Source: Leishmania martiniquensis (taxonomy: Eukaryota; Euglenozoa; Kinetoplastea; Trypanosomatida; Trypanosomatidae). Taken from it: 64,000 bases of DNA. The stretch's first letter is position 1; every line of letters begins with the position of its first letter. The position numbers were made by a program, and so were the translations under genes. The stretch is from NCBI RefSeq assembly GCF_017916325.1, contig NC_090146.1, forward strand, positions 253,001 to 317,000, read 5' to 3'. The notes beneath the pieces were generated by a model, which had not been told where the DNA came from, ran no database searches, and worked only from the letters and a program-made list of their open reading frames with translations. Positions 52,526-63,841 of the stretch are shown here, in pieces.

Positions 52526-53759
52526 AGACGCCCATGGAGCGGCCTCTGAATCGCGAGCGGTTTCTCACCTCGCTGCTGTTCTTCCGTTCCGCAACGGTAA
52601 ACGTATAGGCGGGGAAGGGGGCCCGTTGATGCGATGCTGCATTCGTCGTCCTTCTCCATATCGTCCCCTGCCTCTCTTTTTTTGTGTTTGCTGTGCCCGT
52701 TGCCCTTTTTGGTACGCGCGCGTAGACTTTAGATGCCATGCCGAGGAGAGAGGGGGGAAAGAGCCCCTCCCCCCTCTCTCCCCCTCCTCGGATGTGAAGA
52801 GGAAGAGAAAGGGGGTGGGGAGGTGAGAGAGGGGAGGGGGCAACAGATAGTGTGACCACAATGTACGTACGGGGGCACCCCTCCCCCCCTTCCCTCCCCG
52901 CTGCCATGCCCTACTGCCATCGGAGTGTTCCTCCCCTTCTACCGCTGATCCTCCATTTCCTCTTCTCATCTCCGCGTGCATCCTTTTGCGATGCGTCGGC
53001 GCTCCTTCGCCGTTGCCTTCCCTCCACTTTCTTCTTGGGTGACGAGGGCTGGGGCGGTGGTGATGGTGGTGGGAGTGTGGGCACGATGCGGCAAGACCAC
53101 GACAAAGCCCCCGTATACAGCCCAGGTACCACGGGCAGTGCCGCGAAAGAGGATGGGCTGCCGCTGCTGATGACGGTGATCGCCTCTCACTTCATCGCCG
53201 CATGTTTCTTCTGTATACGTGACGCTCATAAAACACCCTCCTCATCGCTTTCCCCCTCCCCCCTCCCTCTCTCTCTTGGTGCACCCCACGATGGATGCCA
53301 CCCCCCTCTTTTCTTCCTTTCGGGCACACATACACACACGTACACACACACACATACACATGACACCGTTCCTCTTCAGCAGGTGAACGAGAGGAGAAGC
53401 GAACAGCAGGAGGGAAAACACAAAAACAAAAGAGCGATTCTGAGAGTACGAGACGGCCCCCTCTTCAACCCCCGACAACACACACACACACACAAAAAGA
53501 AACGTCTGCCTCCCGCGCAGACACTTCCCCCTCCCCCTCCCCCTCTCTCTCTGTCTCCCTCTGCCTGAGTGCCTGTGGCTTCTTTTTTCACAGAGCTTCG
53601 GCTGTTTTTTCTTCTTCCTCTCTCGTCCGCTACTCTGCCGGCTATTCCGTTCTCGCCTGTTTTGGGTGCGGGGCCTTGTGCTCTTTTCAGAGCCGCTCGT
53701 AACCCCTCTCCTCTCCCCTCCTCTTCCCCCCTTTTTCGTCCTTTGTCCCTCTTTGGTGT

Positions 53760-53793
53760 TATATAAATATATATACATATATATTTATATATC
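53760..53793. repeat. TA-rich microsatellite
   Basis: An imperfect TA/TATAAA run, largely self-complementary. Confidence 0.8.
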
Positions 53794-55272
53794 ATTATCC
53801 ATCTGTACACCGCTGAGCGTCCCCTCCCCTCCCCTCCCAGCCTCTCTCCCTCTCTCACCGCTCTCTTCGCATCGTTGCGTATATATATCTATTCGCGCTG
53901 GGCTTGGGGAAAGGGGAAGGGAGGGAGGGGAGAGAGCGCTACGCGACGGTGCGAGGCAGAGGGAGCGGGGGCCGAAGGCTACTGGGAAAGGGTACGCACA
54001 CAGAGACACATACACATATATACACGCCTACGCATACGCACACAGGGAGGATACCGCGCACGGAAGCGAAAAAAAGCGAAGGGTGCTTTCACTTTTTTGT
54101 GTGGTTCCTTTCCTCCTTTTTTCTCCGCTGCTCTGCGAGAAGGTGCGCGCGGTGTCACGCAGGCGCAGACGCACACACACGCATTGCTGCTCACTTAACC
54201 GAACCCAGAGATACGCACACGCGCACGAGAGGGAGACAGCCTCGTAACCGCGCGGAAAAGGGGGGGAGTGGGCGTAGGAGGGGGGAGGCATCACATGGTG
54301 TTGGCAAGCAGAGCTTTACGCGCTGCTCGTGCCCTCGCTCTCTCCACTCGCCTGCTCTCCGCTCCCTCTTTTCTCCGTCGACGGAGCTGACAATCGAGCG
54401 CCCGCCGCTGGCCTGCCGGCAGCCTATCCGCTCGCACACTCGAAAACTTCTTTTTTTTCCTGTGCTCGCCCGTTAGACCTTGTATTTTTCTGTAAAATTC
54501 GCTACCGCTTTTCCTGCCGCTTCGCTCACCTCCTATTGCCTGCCCCGTCCCTCGCACACTCTTTACCGATCCCTCCCTCTTCCATCTGCCCGTCCGGTCG
54601 GGCTTCGTGATTCAGGGCGCGCATTACGGAGTCCTTCGTCATCTTGGGACTTCGCCCGACCACAAATTATCTCTTTCTCTCTCACACATACACACTTACA
54701 CAGACAATTTTTTTCTTGTCTTTTCCTCTCGTGTCGCAGCCTTGCTGGCTGTATGGTGTGCTTCCCGGTTGGTTCGTGTTGGCCATCTTAGCAACGCTGT
54801 CTACGGGCCTCTTGGTTTTACTGCGACCTCATTTCCCTTTTCTCTCAAAGAGGCGAGAAGGCTGCGTTGCGTCTCACCATCCTGTGAAATACACCTCGAT
54901 CGCTTTTTTTAAATATTAGAGCTGCCGCCGCGCTCCCCTCCTCTTCCTTCTCTCTTGTCTCGCCGACCACCGCCCTTGACCGCACACAACGCAGCCGCGC
55001 TCGAGGGGAGGGCGAATCACATCCCCCCTGCCACAAAGCCAGGGATTAAAAAAAAATCTCGCTCGACCGCCTCTTGAAGGCTGCTATCGAATCGGGCTCT
55101 CTCTCTCTTTCTGGAGAGGGCCGTCCACGCTCGTGGAGCTTTACAGAAGTTGTTCCCCCCTTTTTTCCCCACGTTCAGTTACTTTGACCCCTTCGAGGAG
55201 GCGCCGCTGCAGCTTTTGTTGGTGGTTCAGCAGAGCCCACCAGACGCACCGACTCTGCGTACTTCTGTGTAC

Positions 55273-55331
55273 CTGTCTGTGTCTGTGTCTGTGTGTGTGT
55301 GTCTGTGTGTGTGTGTCTGTGTGTCTGTGTG
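55273..55331. repeat. TG/TCTG microsatellite
   Basis: About 59 bases of mixed gtgtct and gtgt repeats upstream of the peptidase gene, downstream of its presumed acceptor and so possibly in the 5' UTR. Confidence 0.85.
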
Positions 55332-55520
55332 ATTTAGATACGCGCTCGCCTCGCCTCCCCGACCCTCCCCCTCCCCCCAAATCCGTCGGTGCAGCAGAAA
55401 AGAAGGGCCAAGAGAAGGCGCGACGAGGCGCCTCCCATCTACAGCGATTCCGGCGCAGAGGGAGAGGGAGAGAGAGGAAGGGTGCGGGTGGGTAGGCGCT
55501 CTTTCCTTCACATCGACGCC

Positions 55521-57419
55521 ATGCCGCCGAAGCGATGCCCGAACCGCCTCCTGGTGCTTTGCGCCTCCATTAATGACGTCACTGCGTGGCCTTTTTGGAA
55601 GTTCTTGCAGATGAAGAAGATTCGTGGCGTGACGGACATGGCGCTGCTGGCCTTCAACAGCGACGGTGGCAGCTTCGAGGCCCGCATCGACGGCGACAGG
55701 TACCAGCTGAAGAACTACGCCAAGGTCCGCGGCTATCAGCATGAGATGTTCGAGGGCTTTGTGCACCGCTGGCACGATCCTGGCCGAAGCTACTTCGTGT
55801 ATGGCGGGCATGGGATGGGCGACTACGTGGAGCTTGAACAGAATCGTGTCTCGCTGCAAGTGCACGAGCTCGCCGGCATCTTTGGCAGGCGTGTTTTTGA
55901 AGCGGTTCTCTTTGACGCCTGCTTCATGGCCAACCTCGACTGCGCTTATCATCTGCGCCACAACACGCGGTACATCGGCGCCTGCGAGGGGTACATGTGG
56001 GAGCCCGACACAGCCCTTGATTACCACGTCTTCAACACCCACAACGCGAGCGCCATGAGCCGCTTCAAAGACCCGCTGCACATTCTTCGTGTTATCCAGG
56101 CGGATTACTGCAGCAAGGCCGCGCGCGGTGACTTCACCATTATGGACACCACGCACGTCGCGGAGCTCCGGCAATTCGTGCAGGATCATGTCATGCAGCG
56201 TGTGTATGACCGAGCGACTTTCTACAGCTTGCCACAGCGGGAGCGACTGCAACATATTGCCGAGGCGGCGATGCAGTCGTCCGTCTCAGAGTTTGGTAAC
56301 CCCGGCGGTGATAGCGACACGATGAGCGATTTAGGCGGTGGCGTAGGTCGACCGCGCACTCCCCCGTCGACACCGGAGGTGCTCGCGCTTTCGGCTGCTG
56401 GCCGGCCTACACGGCGGCAGCGACTGCTGCAGGCGATCCAGTTCGAGCACTCACTGTACCCATCCGAGGTGGAGGATAAGCAGCTACTCGACCTCAAGTC
56501 GTATCTCACTGATATGCTGCGGGAGGAGCAGCTGAAGAAGGCATGGGAGGCAGCTGCGCTGGGGCCGCAGCGCCGCATTGCGGCCGGTCGCCGTCGTGTG
56601 CGGAGTGATGCGCTGCAGCAGGGGGGCTCCTTGGGGAGCCCCTCCTCTACCTCCGCCTCGTCCTCCTTCGCAGTCTGGAAGGCGCCGCCGTCGCGGGCTT
56701 TGTTCGTTGATCGACACGGACGGCTGCCCGGTGCCGTCTCAACGGGTTATGCGCCGCCCGCCACTGGTATCCCAGCCGCAAAAAGCGATACGCAGGAGGC
56801 GACGGTGTCGCCACCGTCTCTCCCCGTCTCCTACAAGGGTAGCGCGCTGGAGGGGCTAGACCTTTTTCACCAAGTCATCGTGAGCAGCACTCCGCCCAAG
56901 GCGGCTTATGTCTACGCATCCCAGCTCGGTGGACTCTCCTTCACGGTGCACGAGTACAGCGCCATGTCGCGGCCAGCGGAGCCGTGGGTAGTTGGCTCCA
57001 AGAAGCTTCTGAAGCGTCGGGCGCGGCAGTTTCTCAAGAGCGGCGAGCTGTCAGAGGTGCTGATGGAGACCCCCAAGGCAAGCGTTAGCCTCTTGACGCC
57101 GGCCAGCAAGGGAACCGCAACGGCGGCGGCGCTGACCGCTTCTGCCGGAACGGCTCCCACCGCAACTTCCGCCGCCGCCACATCGCCGTCGTCTGGCAGA
57201 CGGCGGCCGCTCTCCACGGATCGGCGTTCGAGTCTCTCGCTGAGCAGTCATCGCGCCGATAGCACAAGTGCCCTCTCTCTCAGCTCGTCTGTAGCGCTCT
57301 CCACTCCCTTGCCCGACCTGCATCACAGCAGCGCGACAGCAATCGTGCACGACTCGCCTCCGCAGGTCACCTCCTATACCCCATCACCCAACTCAGAGGA
57401 GCGCACGAGTGCCTGCTGA
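55521..57419 (+). CDS. PNT1: Clostripain-like C11 cysteine peptidase, PNT1 homologue (632 aa)
   Basis: A clan CD cysteine peptidase. The catalytic His97 lies in YGGHGMGDY and Cys134 in FDACFMAN, with Asp132 two residues before the Cys. In T. brucei PNT1 the published dyad is His99 and Cys136 with Asp134 in the S1 pocket, so order and spacing agree exactly with a two-residue offset. That enzyme is in the kinetoplast and is needed for replication of mitochondrial DNA; the same role is inferred here. The peptidase domain covers about residues 8-260. A second structured part lies at about 330-375, and a conserved-looking stretch at about 440-520. The last 110 residues are Ala/Ser/Thr-rich and probably disordered. 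The frame is open upstream without ATG, so the start at 55521 is well supported. I see no classical secretion signal; the N terminus is basic. Confidence 0.9.
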   Translation: MPPKRCPNRLLVLCASINDVTAWPFWKFLQMKKIRGVTDMALLAFNSDGGSFEARIDGDRYQLKNYAKVRGYQHEMFEGFVHRWHDPGRSYFVYGGHGMGDYVELEQNRVSLQVHELAGIFGRRVFEAVLFDACFMANLDCAYHLRHNTRYIGACEGYMWEPDTALDYHVFNTHNASAMSRFKDPLHILRVIQADYCSKAARGDFTIMDTTHVAELRQFVQDHVMQRVYDRATFYSLPQRERLQHIAEAAMQSSVSEFGNPGGDSDTMSDLGGGVGRPRTPPSTPEVLALSAAGRPTRRQRLLQAIQFEHSLYPSEVEDKQLLDLKSYLTDMLREEQLKKAWEAAALGPQRRIAAGRRRVRSDALQQGGSLGSPSSTSASSSFAVWKAPPSRALFVDRHGRLPGAVSTGYAPPATGIPAAKSDTQEATVSPPSLPVSYKGSALEGLDLFHQVIVSSTPPKAAYVYASQLGGLSFTVHEYSAMSRPAEPWVVGSKKLLKRRARQFLKSGELSEVLMETPKASVSLLTPASKGTATAAALTASAGTAPTATSAAATSPSSGRRRPLSTDRRSSLSLSSHRADSTSALSLSSSVALSTPLPDLHHSSATAIVHDSPPQVTSYTPSPNSEERTSAC

Positions 57420-59620
57420 TGGGTTCGAGCGAGAGCGCATGATCACCAGGAGCGCCACCGGCAAAGGATACCCCTGACGACGGCGACCACCCTTCAGGGC
57501 GTGGTTTCTGAGGGAAGGCGCTCCGAGCACTCGCTGCAGGGAAGCCACGGAGCTGATCTCTCTCTGGCAGATGCCGAACTGCTGGTGGTGGGTGCCACAG
57601 TGTCAGGCTATCACGACGCATCGGGGGAGGGCGAGGGCAACGCAGCTTTGCTGATGCCACCGGTCAGGTCCTGGGCGACGTAGCTCCTGAGCGACCAGCG
57701 GCCATGCGCATCTCTGTACCACTCCTATGCCCGGCAAGGCGCCAGCGTGACTCGGCGGCATATCACCAGGCCCTCGCTGCCTACTGCTGTGTGGAGGACC
57801 TGCGGAGCCCGGGTGGATGGGGAGGAGGGAGGGGGGTAGGCGGGACAGAGTTTTAAGGCAGAGGCGGCGGTGCTTTCAATGACGGTAACGACAGCACTAC
57901 CGTAAAGCGTGCTGACGGTTCCTTGGCGCCAACGCGATGTGGCCTCCCACAGGTGAGGGTAGTGTGTGATGCGTGTATGTGTGTGTATCTGTGTGTGTAA
58001 TGTCTCTTCCCAAGACCTCGCGCGTCTGCCGCGCATCATCGCTTGTGGGACCTCTTTTTTTTCTTGTTGTCTGTAAAGTCGTTTTCTTGTCCTCTTCACT
58101 GTACCGCAGAGCCATCATTGCAGGGCACGCACGCGCAGTTGGTGCCTGTGTACTTGTACGATCCCTTCTCTCCGTCTCTGCATTTCTCCTTCGTCACCCA
58201 GATCGGGTCGAATCAGCTCCTCCTCCCACTCCCCCTCTACCTCATTCTTCTGAGACGATGTAACGATGGGAGCTGGCCAGCGGACTTGTGGCTTGACCGC
58301 AGCGTGGCGGTTCGCGCCGAGCGGCCACGAAGCGTGCGATTGGAAGCTTCCGTTTTTCCCCCTCACACCCACTTCCGTCCCACACGGTGTAACCGCATGA
58401 AGGATGGAGGCTTTACAATTTCGTTTTGTGTCCTCCCCACGCACTATCGTCATCTCGGGCTTCCGATCGCTGCGTTGCGCGCACGCTCGCTTCCGCGCAC
58501 AGGTGGCGCATGCGCGCGTCTTCGCCGCAGCCAGTAGAGATGGGGTTGACGGGGATACAGCGGCGGCGCGCTACCGCGCCACCGGTGACCGCTGTCGTAT
58601 CCGCCGCTGCTGCCGCCGCCGCGGACACCATAGGATGGGATGAGGCACAGCAGGAACGGAGTGACTCCGCCAAAGGTGGCGTGCAAGGGAGAGTTTTACA
58701 GAGAAAACAATAGCAGCAACAGCCGTCCGTGCGCTGAAGGAATGCGGAGGCACACGGATACACAAAGCGAGAGACACATACACACACACACGCTTAACAA
58801 GCCTTTGCGGCAAGGAGGCGGGTGCGACTGATGTGCCGCTGCTCCTGAACGCGTCGATGTGCGTGCAAGTGTGTATGTACCGGATGAACAGTTGTGTACT
58901 CGCTCACATATCACCAAGGGGCGTGCGCTCGCTCACCTTGCTCGGCTCACTGTCACTGTGGCGTGTGCCTGTCATCTTTTACTCTGTGCTCTGCGTCCCT
59001 TCTTGTGTTATCGCTGCTCTCGTCTTTTTCTCCTCTGTCGCCATGATGGTGAATGCTGTCGGCATCTTCGGCGACGCACGTGCGCGTCTGCGACTGACCG
59101 CCATGTGTCTGGGCGTGTTTACCGACCGCGACGTCTGCATCATTCGACCACCATCGGGGGGGGGTGGCGCTACTGCCCTTCAGCACCGCACACTCGACAA
59201 GAGGCAAGCGAAAAGTAAAGCGAAGCTACAACAGGCGTTACTCAGCCCAACAGAAGCAGAGGAGAGTGAGCGTTGCCTATGACTTGAGGGGGGAGAGAGG
59301 ACGTAGAAGAGGACTGCGCACCGCGCCATAGCACCTTCGCTCTTCCTCGTTCAAGGTAGCGCAGATACGCACGCCAGCGGACATCAAACACTGCGCCACT
59401 GCTGTCTCCGTCGCTCTCTGTCTGAGCGTTTAAAGGCACATTTTGGCTTTGCATCAGGCCCACCGCTGCTGCTGCTGCTCTCTTCTTTCCAAAGGGAATA
59501 CCCTCGACCCTGCCACACACAAACACACACACACACACAACTTCTGTACACGTTCCACCATCATCGTTGCGTCCACGAACGCCCCCTGACCTCTCCAAGG
59601 GTCTCCTCCTCGGCTTGGAT
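57420..59620. other. Intergenic region, no gene seen
   Basis: About 2.2 kb. The first 480 bases are GC-rich and may hold an old element. The rest is mixed, with TG runs near 57965-58000, CA runs at about 58780-58795 and 59518-59538, and C/T tracts. The AG at 59493-59494 after ctctcttctttcc is the best acceptor for the next gene. Confidence 0.55.
57470..57900 (+). repeat. Possible degenerate relative of the 444-bp element
   Basis: The order of short features resembles the 444-bp element: a gcgtgg-tctgaggg-like start (57499-57516), gctgatg and ccggtc blocks in the middle, and a g-rich gtgg/ggcgg stretch followed by aaggcagaggc (57810-57870), which recalls gagggcagaggcc of the element. Similarity is weak and judged by eye. 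It lies about 50 bases behind the peptidase stop codon, a usual place for SIDER elements. Confidence 0.3.
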
Positions 59621-62600
59621 ATGCGCAGCGGTGCAAAAGTCAATGTTGCGGTCGCCGCGATGCGGCTGGAGCCGCTCCTGTTTGCAGGCTACGAGCGTCT
59701 CGACAGCGCCGGTGGCTTTGTGCGTCTCAGCACCCCGCAGGGTGGATGGGTCCATTTGCAGCCGTCGCATCCCTCCTTCCAACTCGCGCCGCCGCAGCCT
59801 ACCGATTTACCCCCACCCCCTCCTCGCGAGCCCCTCGGCGGTGAGCTCAGTCAGAGCACTTCAGCACCTACGGCCGATCCGGCCGAGGCTAAGCGGGCCC
59901 TGGCGGATGCTGCCGCGCCGCACACGTCGACAGCCGCTTCTGCGATGCTGCCGCCGCCCCCCGATGGGTTCGAGGTAGAATTCCTGTCATCGTCGTCCGC
60001 GGAGTCTTCGGTGGCGCCGTCTCATGCGACCTCACGAGGGGCGTCCCCGCCGCCGGAGGCTACTGCCCCCGAAGACGGAGGCGTGGGCGACGCGCCAGCG
60101 AACACTTCCAGCGCTGGAGACGGCCAGCCCTCTGTGCTGAACAAAAGCGCAGATGCGCTAGAACGCGGGACTTCAGAGAAAAAACCGACACTACACATGC
60201 TTGTGCACGGCGCGGAATTGGTGGCCTCTGCGGCATCGCTGGTAGAGCTCGACGAGGCGCTGGCGCAGTGCGCCCTGGTCCTATTCGGCGGCAAGCTCCC
60301 TTACTCTACACTGCCGCTGCCGGGGCAGGCGGAGGCGCATCCGCAGTGGCCGGAGGCGGCCAACTACCACCGAGCAGTCTTGCTGGGGTTCGACGATGCT
60401 GGACTCGTGTACTTGGACGCGCAGGCATTCGCACAGCGCTTGTCACCTCCGCAAGAGTGGCGGTTGTGCCCCCTCCCGCTGCTGGTGTGCGGGGTGGCGG
60501 AACTGGCCCACTATTATCGCGTCGCAGAGTCTGCGGACACGGCAAGCGAGCGCAGCACGGCCACCGATACCTCGGACTCTGTACCGCGCTACCCGGTGCT
60601 GCCGAGGCCCGCAAGAACTGCTACTGCTGGGGGCAGCGAAGGGCTTGAGAACACACGGCCGAGCCAAAATGGCTGTGCTCGCTCATGCTTAGCCCCGCCT
60701 CTTCAGCCGACCCCGGTGCTTGGCGAGGCGTTCCCGTTAACCACATCGACCACAGCGCCGCCTGCCCCGCCTGCAGCGTCGCTCGCGTACTTGAGTCCGC
60801 CACTGCGCTGGAGCCTGCCGGCATGCGGTCGCACGCCGATGCTAGACCTGCGGCAGTTGTTCCAAGTGCAGCCGGACTGCGTGTATGGGCTAGCGCGGCC
60901 GCCCGAAGAGGTAATCTTTCTCGGCGTCGCCTTTGGGGTACCGTGGATTCGGCCGGTCACATTAGCCTCTACCGCTGCCTCCGGTACGACCCCATCGCCG
61001 GTGGCGACGCATTGCGGTGCAACACTTCATGCGGTCGCCCCCTCCGCGTCATCGTCAGCATCGCAGCCGCCGGCGGGGTATCGTTGGAAGGACGTGCGCG
61101 CGTGGGCGGAGCCGCTCGTCGGGTGCCACGATGCATTCGACATCCGAGGCCGCCACGGTCTCACGGGCCCGACTGCTGCTGCGGCGGAGGTGCCCTCCAC
61201 CGCCGTTGTTGCTGCCAAAGGATCTGCATCGCGCTCTGTGCCGCCAAAAGAGGCAGTGCGGGAGCCATCGCCGCCCAGCGAGGCGACGGGTACGAAGGGC
61301 CAGAGGGCTGCCGCACTGACACCCTCGCCGAAGAAGCGCATTGCAGCTGCGCCACTATTTGTCAAAGAGGGCCACAGCGTCTTCGTGCCTGGCCGCTTCG
61401 GCGTGATGCTCGAGTGTAGCACGAACCCGGCACTGATGGCGGCACATTTCGGGGTCTTGCACGGCGACCGGGTTGTGGCGCGCGCCCTGTCGCCTCATGG
61501 CGCCGCTGCTCAGCTCTCTGGCACACCGAATCGAGACGCGACAATGGCCCTGTCACTACCGCCTGGACCCATGATGGTCATGGGGCTGCACGGCCGTAAC
61601 GTGCTCGTGCTACTGGGAGATGGCGAAGGGCAGGTGGCCGTGCAGATCCACATTACACATGGCATCTCGGAGGTAGCGGAAACGTTTCGTAAAGTGTCGG
61701 GGACGCCGCTGCCGCCGCCTGCACTGCCGCTACAGCCGCTCAGCACGCCGGCGTCACCACCAGACTCGACAACGGTCTCTGGGGCCGCTGCAACCTCTCA
61801 CAGGGTGGCCGAAGGCGGAAATTTCCTGGAGCGGCAGCCGCTGCCAGATACCGAGGAGGGGGAGGGCCATGCCGATACCATGCTTAGTGCATCGACGTGC
61901 GTTTCTGCAGAGTTGGCTGACGCCGCTGTCACCCCTGCAGCAGCGTCAACGCCCTCTCAAGCGCAGTCAGGCATGAGTGCGGCGGCGGGCACGCAGGGGG
62001 GGGAGGTAGTGAGTGAAGATGCTGGAGTCGCTGCACCGATGGCTGATGGGGATCGGTGTGAAGTACCATTGCCGGCGAAGACGGCAGCGTTAGCTGACCT
62101 GACGCAGGCCGCTTCAGCTGCTGCTCCTTTCTCTTCAACTGGCTTTGTAAGGGCTTTGGAAGTGACCCCCAAGTTCGTCAATTCTACACCGCACACAGGA
62201 CGATGGTCGTCGACGACGCCGTCCTCGGCATCTGCCACTTCCTCCGACTCTGAGACTCCGGGGCGATTTCGGCAGCAGCAGCGAACTCAGTGCAAGCAGA
62301 CGGCAGAGGAGAGTGGAAACCATTCAGGCCTTTCCATGGCGAAAGTCCGCGCATCGACCACTCCCATGCAAGACGCGGTGGCGGAGGCGGCTGCGGCGTT
62401 GCCGGCTTCAGCGGCACAGCTGCTGCAGTCTGCGGATGAAGTGACGATCGTGCCTGCCGCCACACCCACGGAGGACGATGCGCCGTCGCTACTGGAGATG
62501 CGGGCGATCGGCCATGCCACAGTTTCCCCAAGTCGCGAGGTGCTCGTGGAAGCGGAGGTTGTTGAATTCGCTGCCAAAGCCGCGAGCACCAACCCACCGA

Positions 62601-63841
62601 GAGCGAGACAGATGGGCTTTCATGCCCACGACGTGGCCCCTCTCGGCGCTCGGTCGCACGAGTTTCCGCTGCTGCAGCTGCCTGAGAGGCATCTCAGCGC
62701 GCTTGAAGATCTAACGGGGCAGCACCCTCCGCCCGGCAGCAGTTTATCCGCTCCGCCTCTCTCTACCATCCGCACGCCTAGTGTGCGCCGGACCCCGTCA
62801 TCATCGATGCCGCCATCATCGCATTGGCAGCACGCAGGCGAGGCGCCGGAGGCGACGCAGGGCGTGGAGGCGCGTGCTCGTGATGTTGCTGGTGACAGTT
62901 TCCGTCTTGGGGCAGGTAGGGCGGGCGAATACCAAGAGCAGGCACAGCATGTGAGAGGCGTACCTGCCGACGGTGGTGGCGCATTAGGTGCCGCCCTCGA
63001 CACTCCGTCTCTGTCGGTACCACCGCAACAGCAGCTGTGGGCCAACCAAGCACCTCCTTCTTCCCACGCTGTCATGGAATCTAGTGAGGACGGGGCAGCG
63101 CCGACAGCAAGCGAACACCTGCCCCAGTCGCCAGAAGCGACGACGCCGCGCTCGTATCACGCCGAAGAAGTCCCTGCGTGCTGTGCGGCGCCGCCTGCTC
63201 CATCGACGGCAACCCCCGCAATAACCTTCGCACCTTCCTACTCGCCGCTGCCAGCGAGATTTGCAGAGTATGGGGCACCAGCTCGAGTCGGGACTGAAGA
63301 GGGGGTGTCCTCCTCCACCTTAGCCTCCGCACCGTGCGCGGCGGCTGTTGGGCTGCAGCACTGCTCCACAGCGACAGCATCTAAAACGGCGAACACCGTC
63401 GTCTCGACGCCGTTCACCAACTTCCTGAAGGCGTACGCGATCCGCGTGCTCGATACGCATGGTGAAGTGGGCGGCAGCGAGAGCGGGCAGCTGCGCAACG
63501 GCACAGCGACGAGCATGCGCGGGTATGCGGCGAAGACGGGGGAGCCTTTACAGGGAGGAGAGGAACTCGCTTGGGTCCTCGGCTTTTACCGTGAAAAGCC
63601 GCTGGCACGCATCATGGAAGCGACAGCGGCTCAGCGGCGCTGCTGTGCCGCATGGAAGGCGGCCGTCACATTCAACACGGCCTCTGCCGCATCACCGTCC
63701 GCGAACGACATGCTGGTGCGCAAGCTGAAGGCATCTGCGTCTACGACCGTCTTTGAGGAGCTGCGCGTCGAGGAGCTTGTGTCGCTGCTGTCTATTCTGC
63801 AGAATCCGCCCTCGGTGAGAGAGGGGCGCACACCGGGATGA
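59621..63841 (+). CDS. Large low-complexity hypothetical protein (1406 aa)
   Basis: I do not recognise this protein. The first in-frame ATG after the acceptor at 59493-59494 is at 59621; the frame is open a little further upstream but without ATG. Ordered-looking parts are the N-terminal 50 residues (a short beta-rich pattern with FVRLSTPQGGWVHLQ), about 195-305 (Leu/Ala-rich with LGFDDAGLVYLDAQ), about 405-470, about 585-705 (hydrophobic pattern with GRNVLVLLGDGEGQVAVQI) and the last 130 residues (FLKAYAIRVLDTHGEVG and ELAWVLGFYREKPLARI). Between them are Ser/Ala/Pro/Thr-rich linkers, including a proline run near residue 64. No membrane segment, signal peptide or catalytic motif is evident. 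A scaffold role is conceivable but there is no direct support. Confidence 0.87.
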   Translation: MRSGAKVNVAVAAMRLEPLLFAGYERLDSAGGFVRLSTPQGGWVHLQPSHPSFQLAPPQPTDLPPPPPREPLGGELSQSTSAPTADPAEAKRALADAAAPHTSTAASAMLPPPPDGFEVEFLSSSSAESSVAPSHATSRGASPPPEATAPEDGGVGDAPANTSSAGDGQPSVLNKSADALERGTSEKKPTLHMLVHGAELVASAASLVELDEALAQCALVLFGGKLPYSTLPLPGQAEAHPQWPEAANYHRAVLLGFDDAGLVYLDAQAFAQRLSPPQEWRLCPLPLLVCGVAELAHYYRVAESADTASERSTATDTSDSVPRYPVLPRPARTATAGGSEGLENTRPSQNGCARSCLAPPLQPTPVLGEAFPLTTSTTAPPAPPAASLAYLSPPLRWSLPACGRTPMLDLRQLFQVQPDCVYGLARPPEEVIFLGVAFGVPWIRPVTLASTAASGTTPSPVATHCGATLHAVAPSASSSASQPPAGYRWKDVRAWAEPLVGCHDAFDIRGRHGLTGPTAAAAEVPSTAVVAAKGSASRSVPPKEAVREPSPPSEATGTKGQRAAALTPSPKKRIAAAPLFVKEGHSVFVPGRFGVMLECSTNPALMAAHFGVLHGDRVVARALSPHGAAAQLSGTPNRDATMALSLPPGPMMVMGLHGRNVLVLLGDGEGQVAVQIHITHGISEVAETFRKVSGTPLPPPALPLQPLSTPASPPDSTTVSGAAATSHRVAEGGNFLERQPLPDTEEGEGHADTMLSASTCVSAELADAAVTPAAASTPSQAQSGMSAAAGTQGGEVVSEDAGVAAPMADGDRCEVPLPAKTAALADLTQAASAAAPFSSTGFVRALEVTPKFVNSTPHTGRWSSTTPSSASATSSDSETPGRFRQQQRTQCKQTAEESGNHSGLSMAKVRASTTPMQDAVAEAAAALPASAAQLLQSADEVTIVPAATPTEDDAPSLLEMRAIGHATVSPSREVLVEAEVVEFAAKAASTNPPRARQMGFHAHDVAPLGARSHEFPLLQLPERHLSALEDLTGQHPPPGSSLSAPPLSTIRTPSVRRTPSSSMPPSSHWQHAGEAPEATQGVEARARDVAGDSFRLGAGRAGEYQEQAQHVRGVPADGGGALGAALDTPSLSVPPQQQLWANQAPPSSHAVMESSEDGAAPTASEHLPQSPEATTPRSYHAEEVPACCAAPPAPSTATPAITFAPSYSPLPARFAEYGAPARVGTEEGVSSSTLASAPCAAAVGLQHCSTATASKTANTVVSTPFTNFLKAYAIRVLDTHGEVGGSESGQLRNGTATSMRGYAAKTGEPLQGGEELAWVLGFYREKPLARIMEATAAQRRCCAAWKAAVTFNTASAASPSANDMLVRKLKASASTTVFEELRVEELVSLLSILQNPPSVREGRTPG

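Larger units (their letters stand above)
52526..55520. other. Intergenic region, no gene seen
   Basis: About 3 kb of C/T-, G-tract and simple-repeat DNA: CA runs (53325-53361, about 53480-53494), a TA tract (53760-53793) and a TG/TCTG tract (55273-55331). Frames on either strand read as translated simple sequence. The candidate acceptor for the peptidase gene is the AG at 55177-55178 after ccccccttttttcccc. Confidence 0.55.

Noticed and set aside
55389..55520. N-terminal extension of the C11 peptidase
   Set aside because: No ATG occurs before 55521 in this frame; the added residues are Arg/Glu-rich and derived from leader-like DNA. The start at 55521 gives the PNT1 residue numbering within two positions.
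59567..59620. N-terminal extension of the 1406-residue protein
   Set aside because: The frame would have to start at TTG; the first ATG is at 59621.
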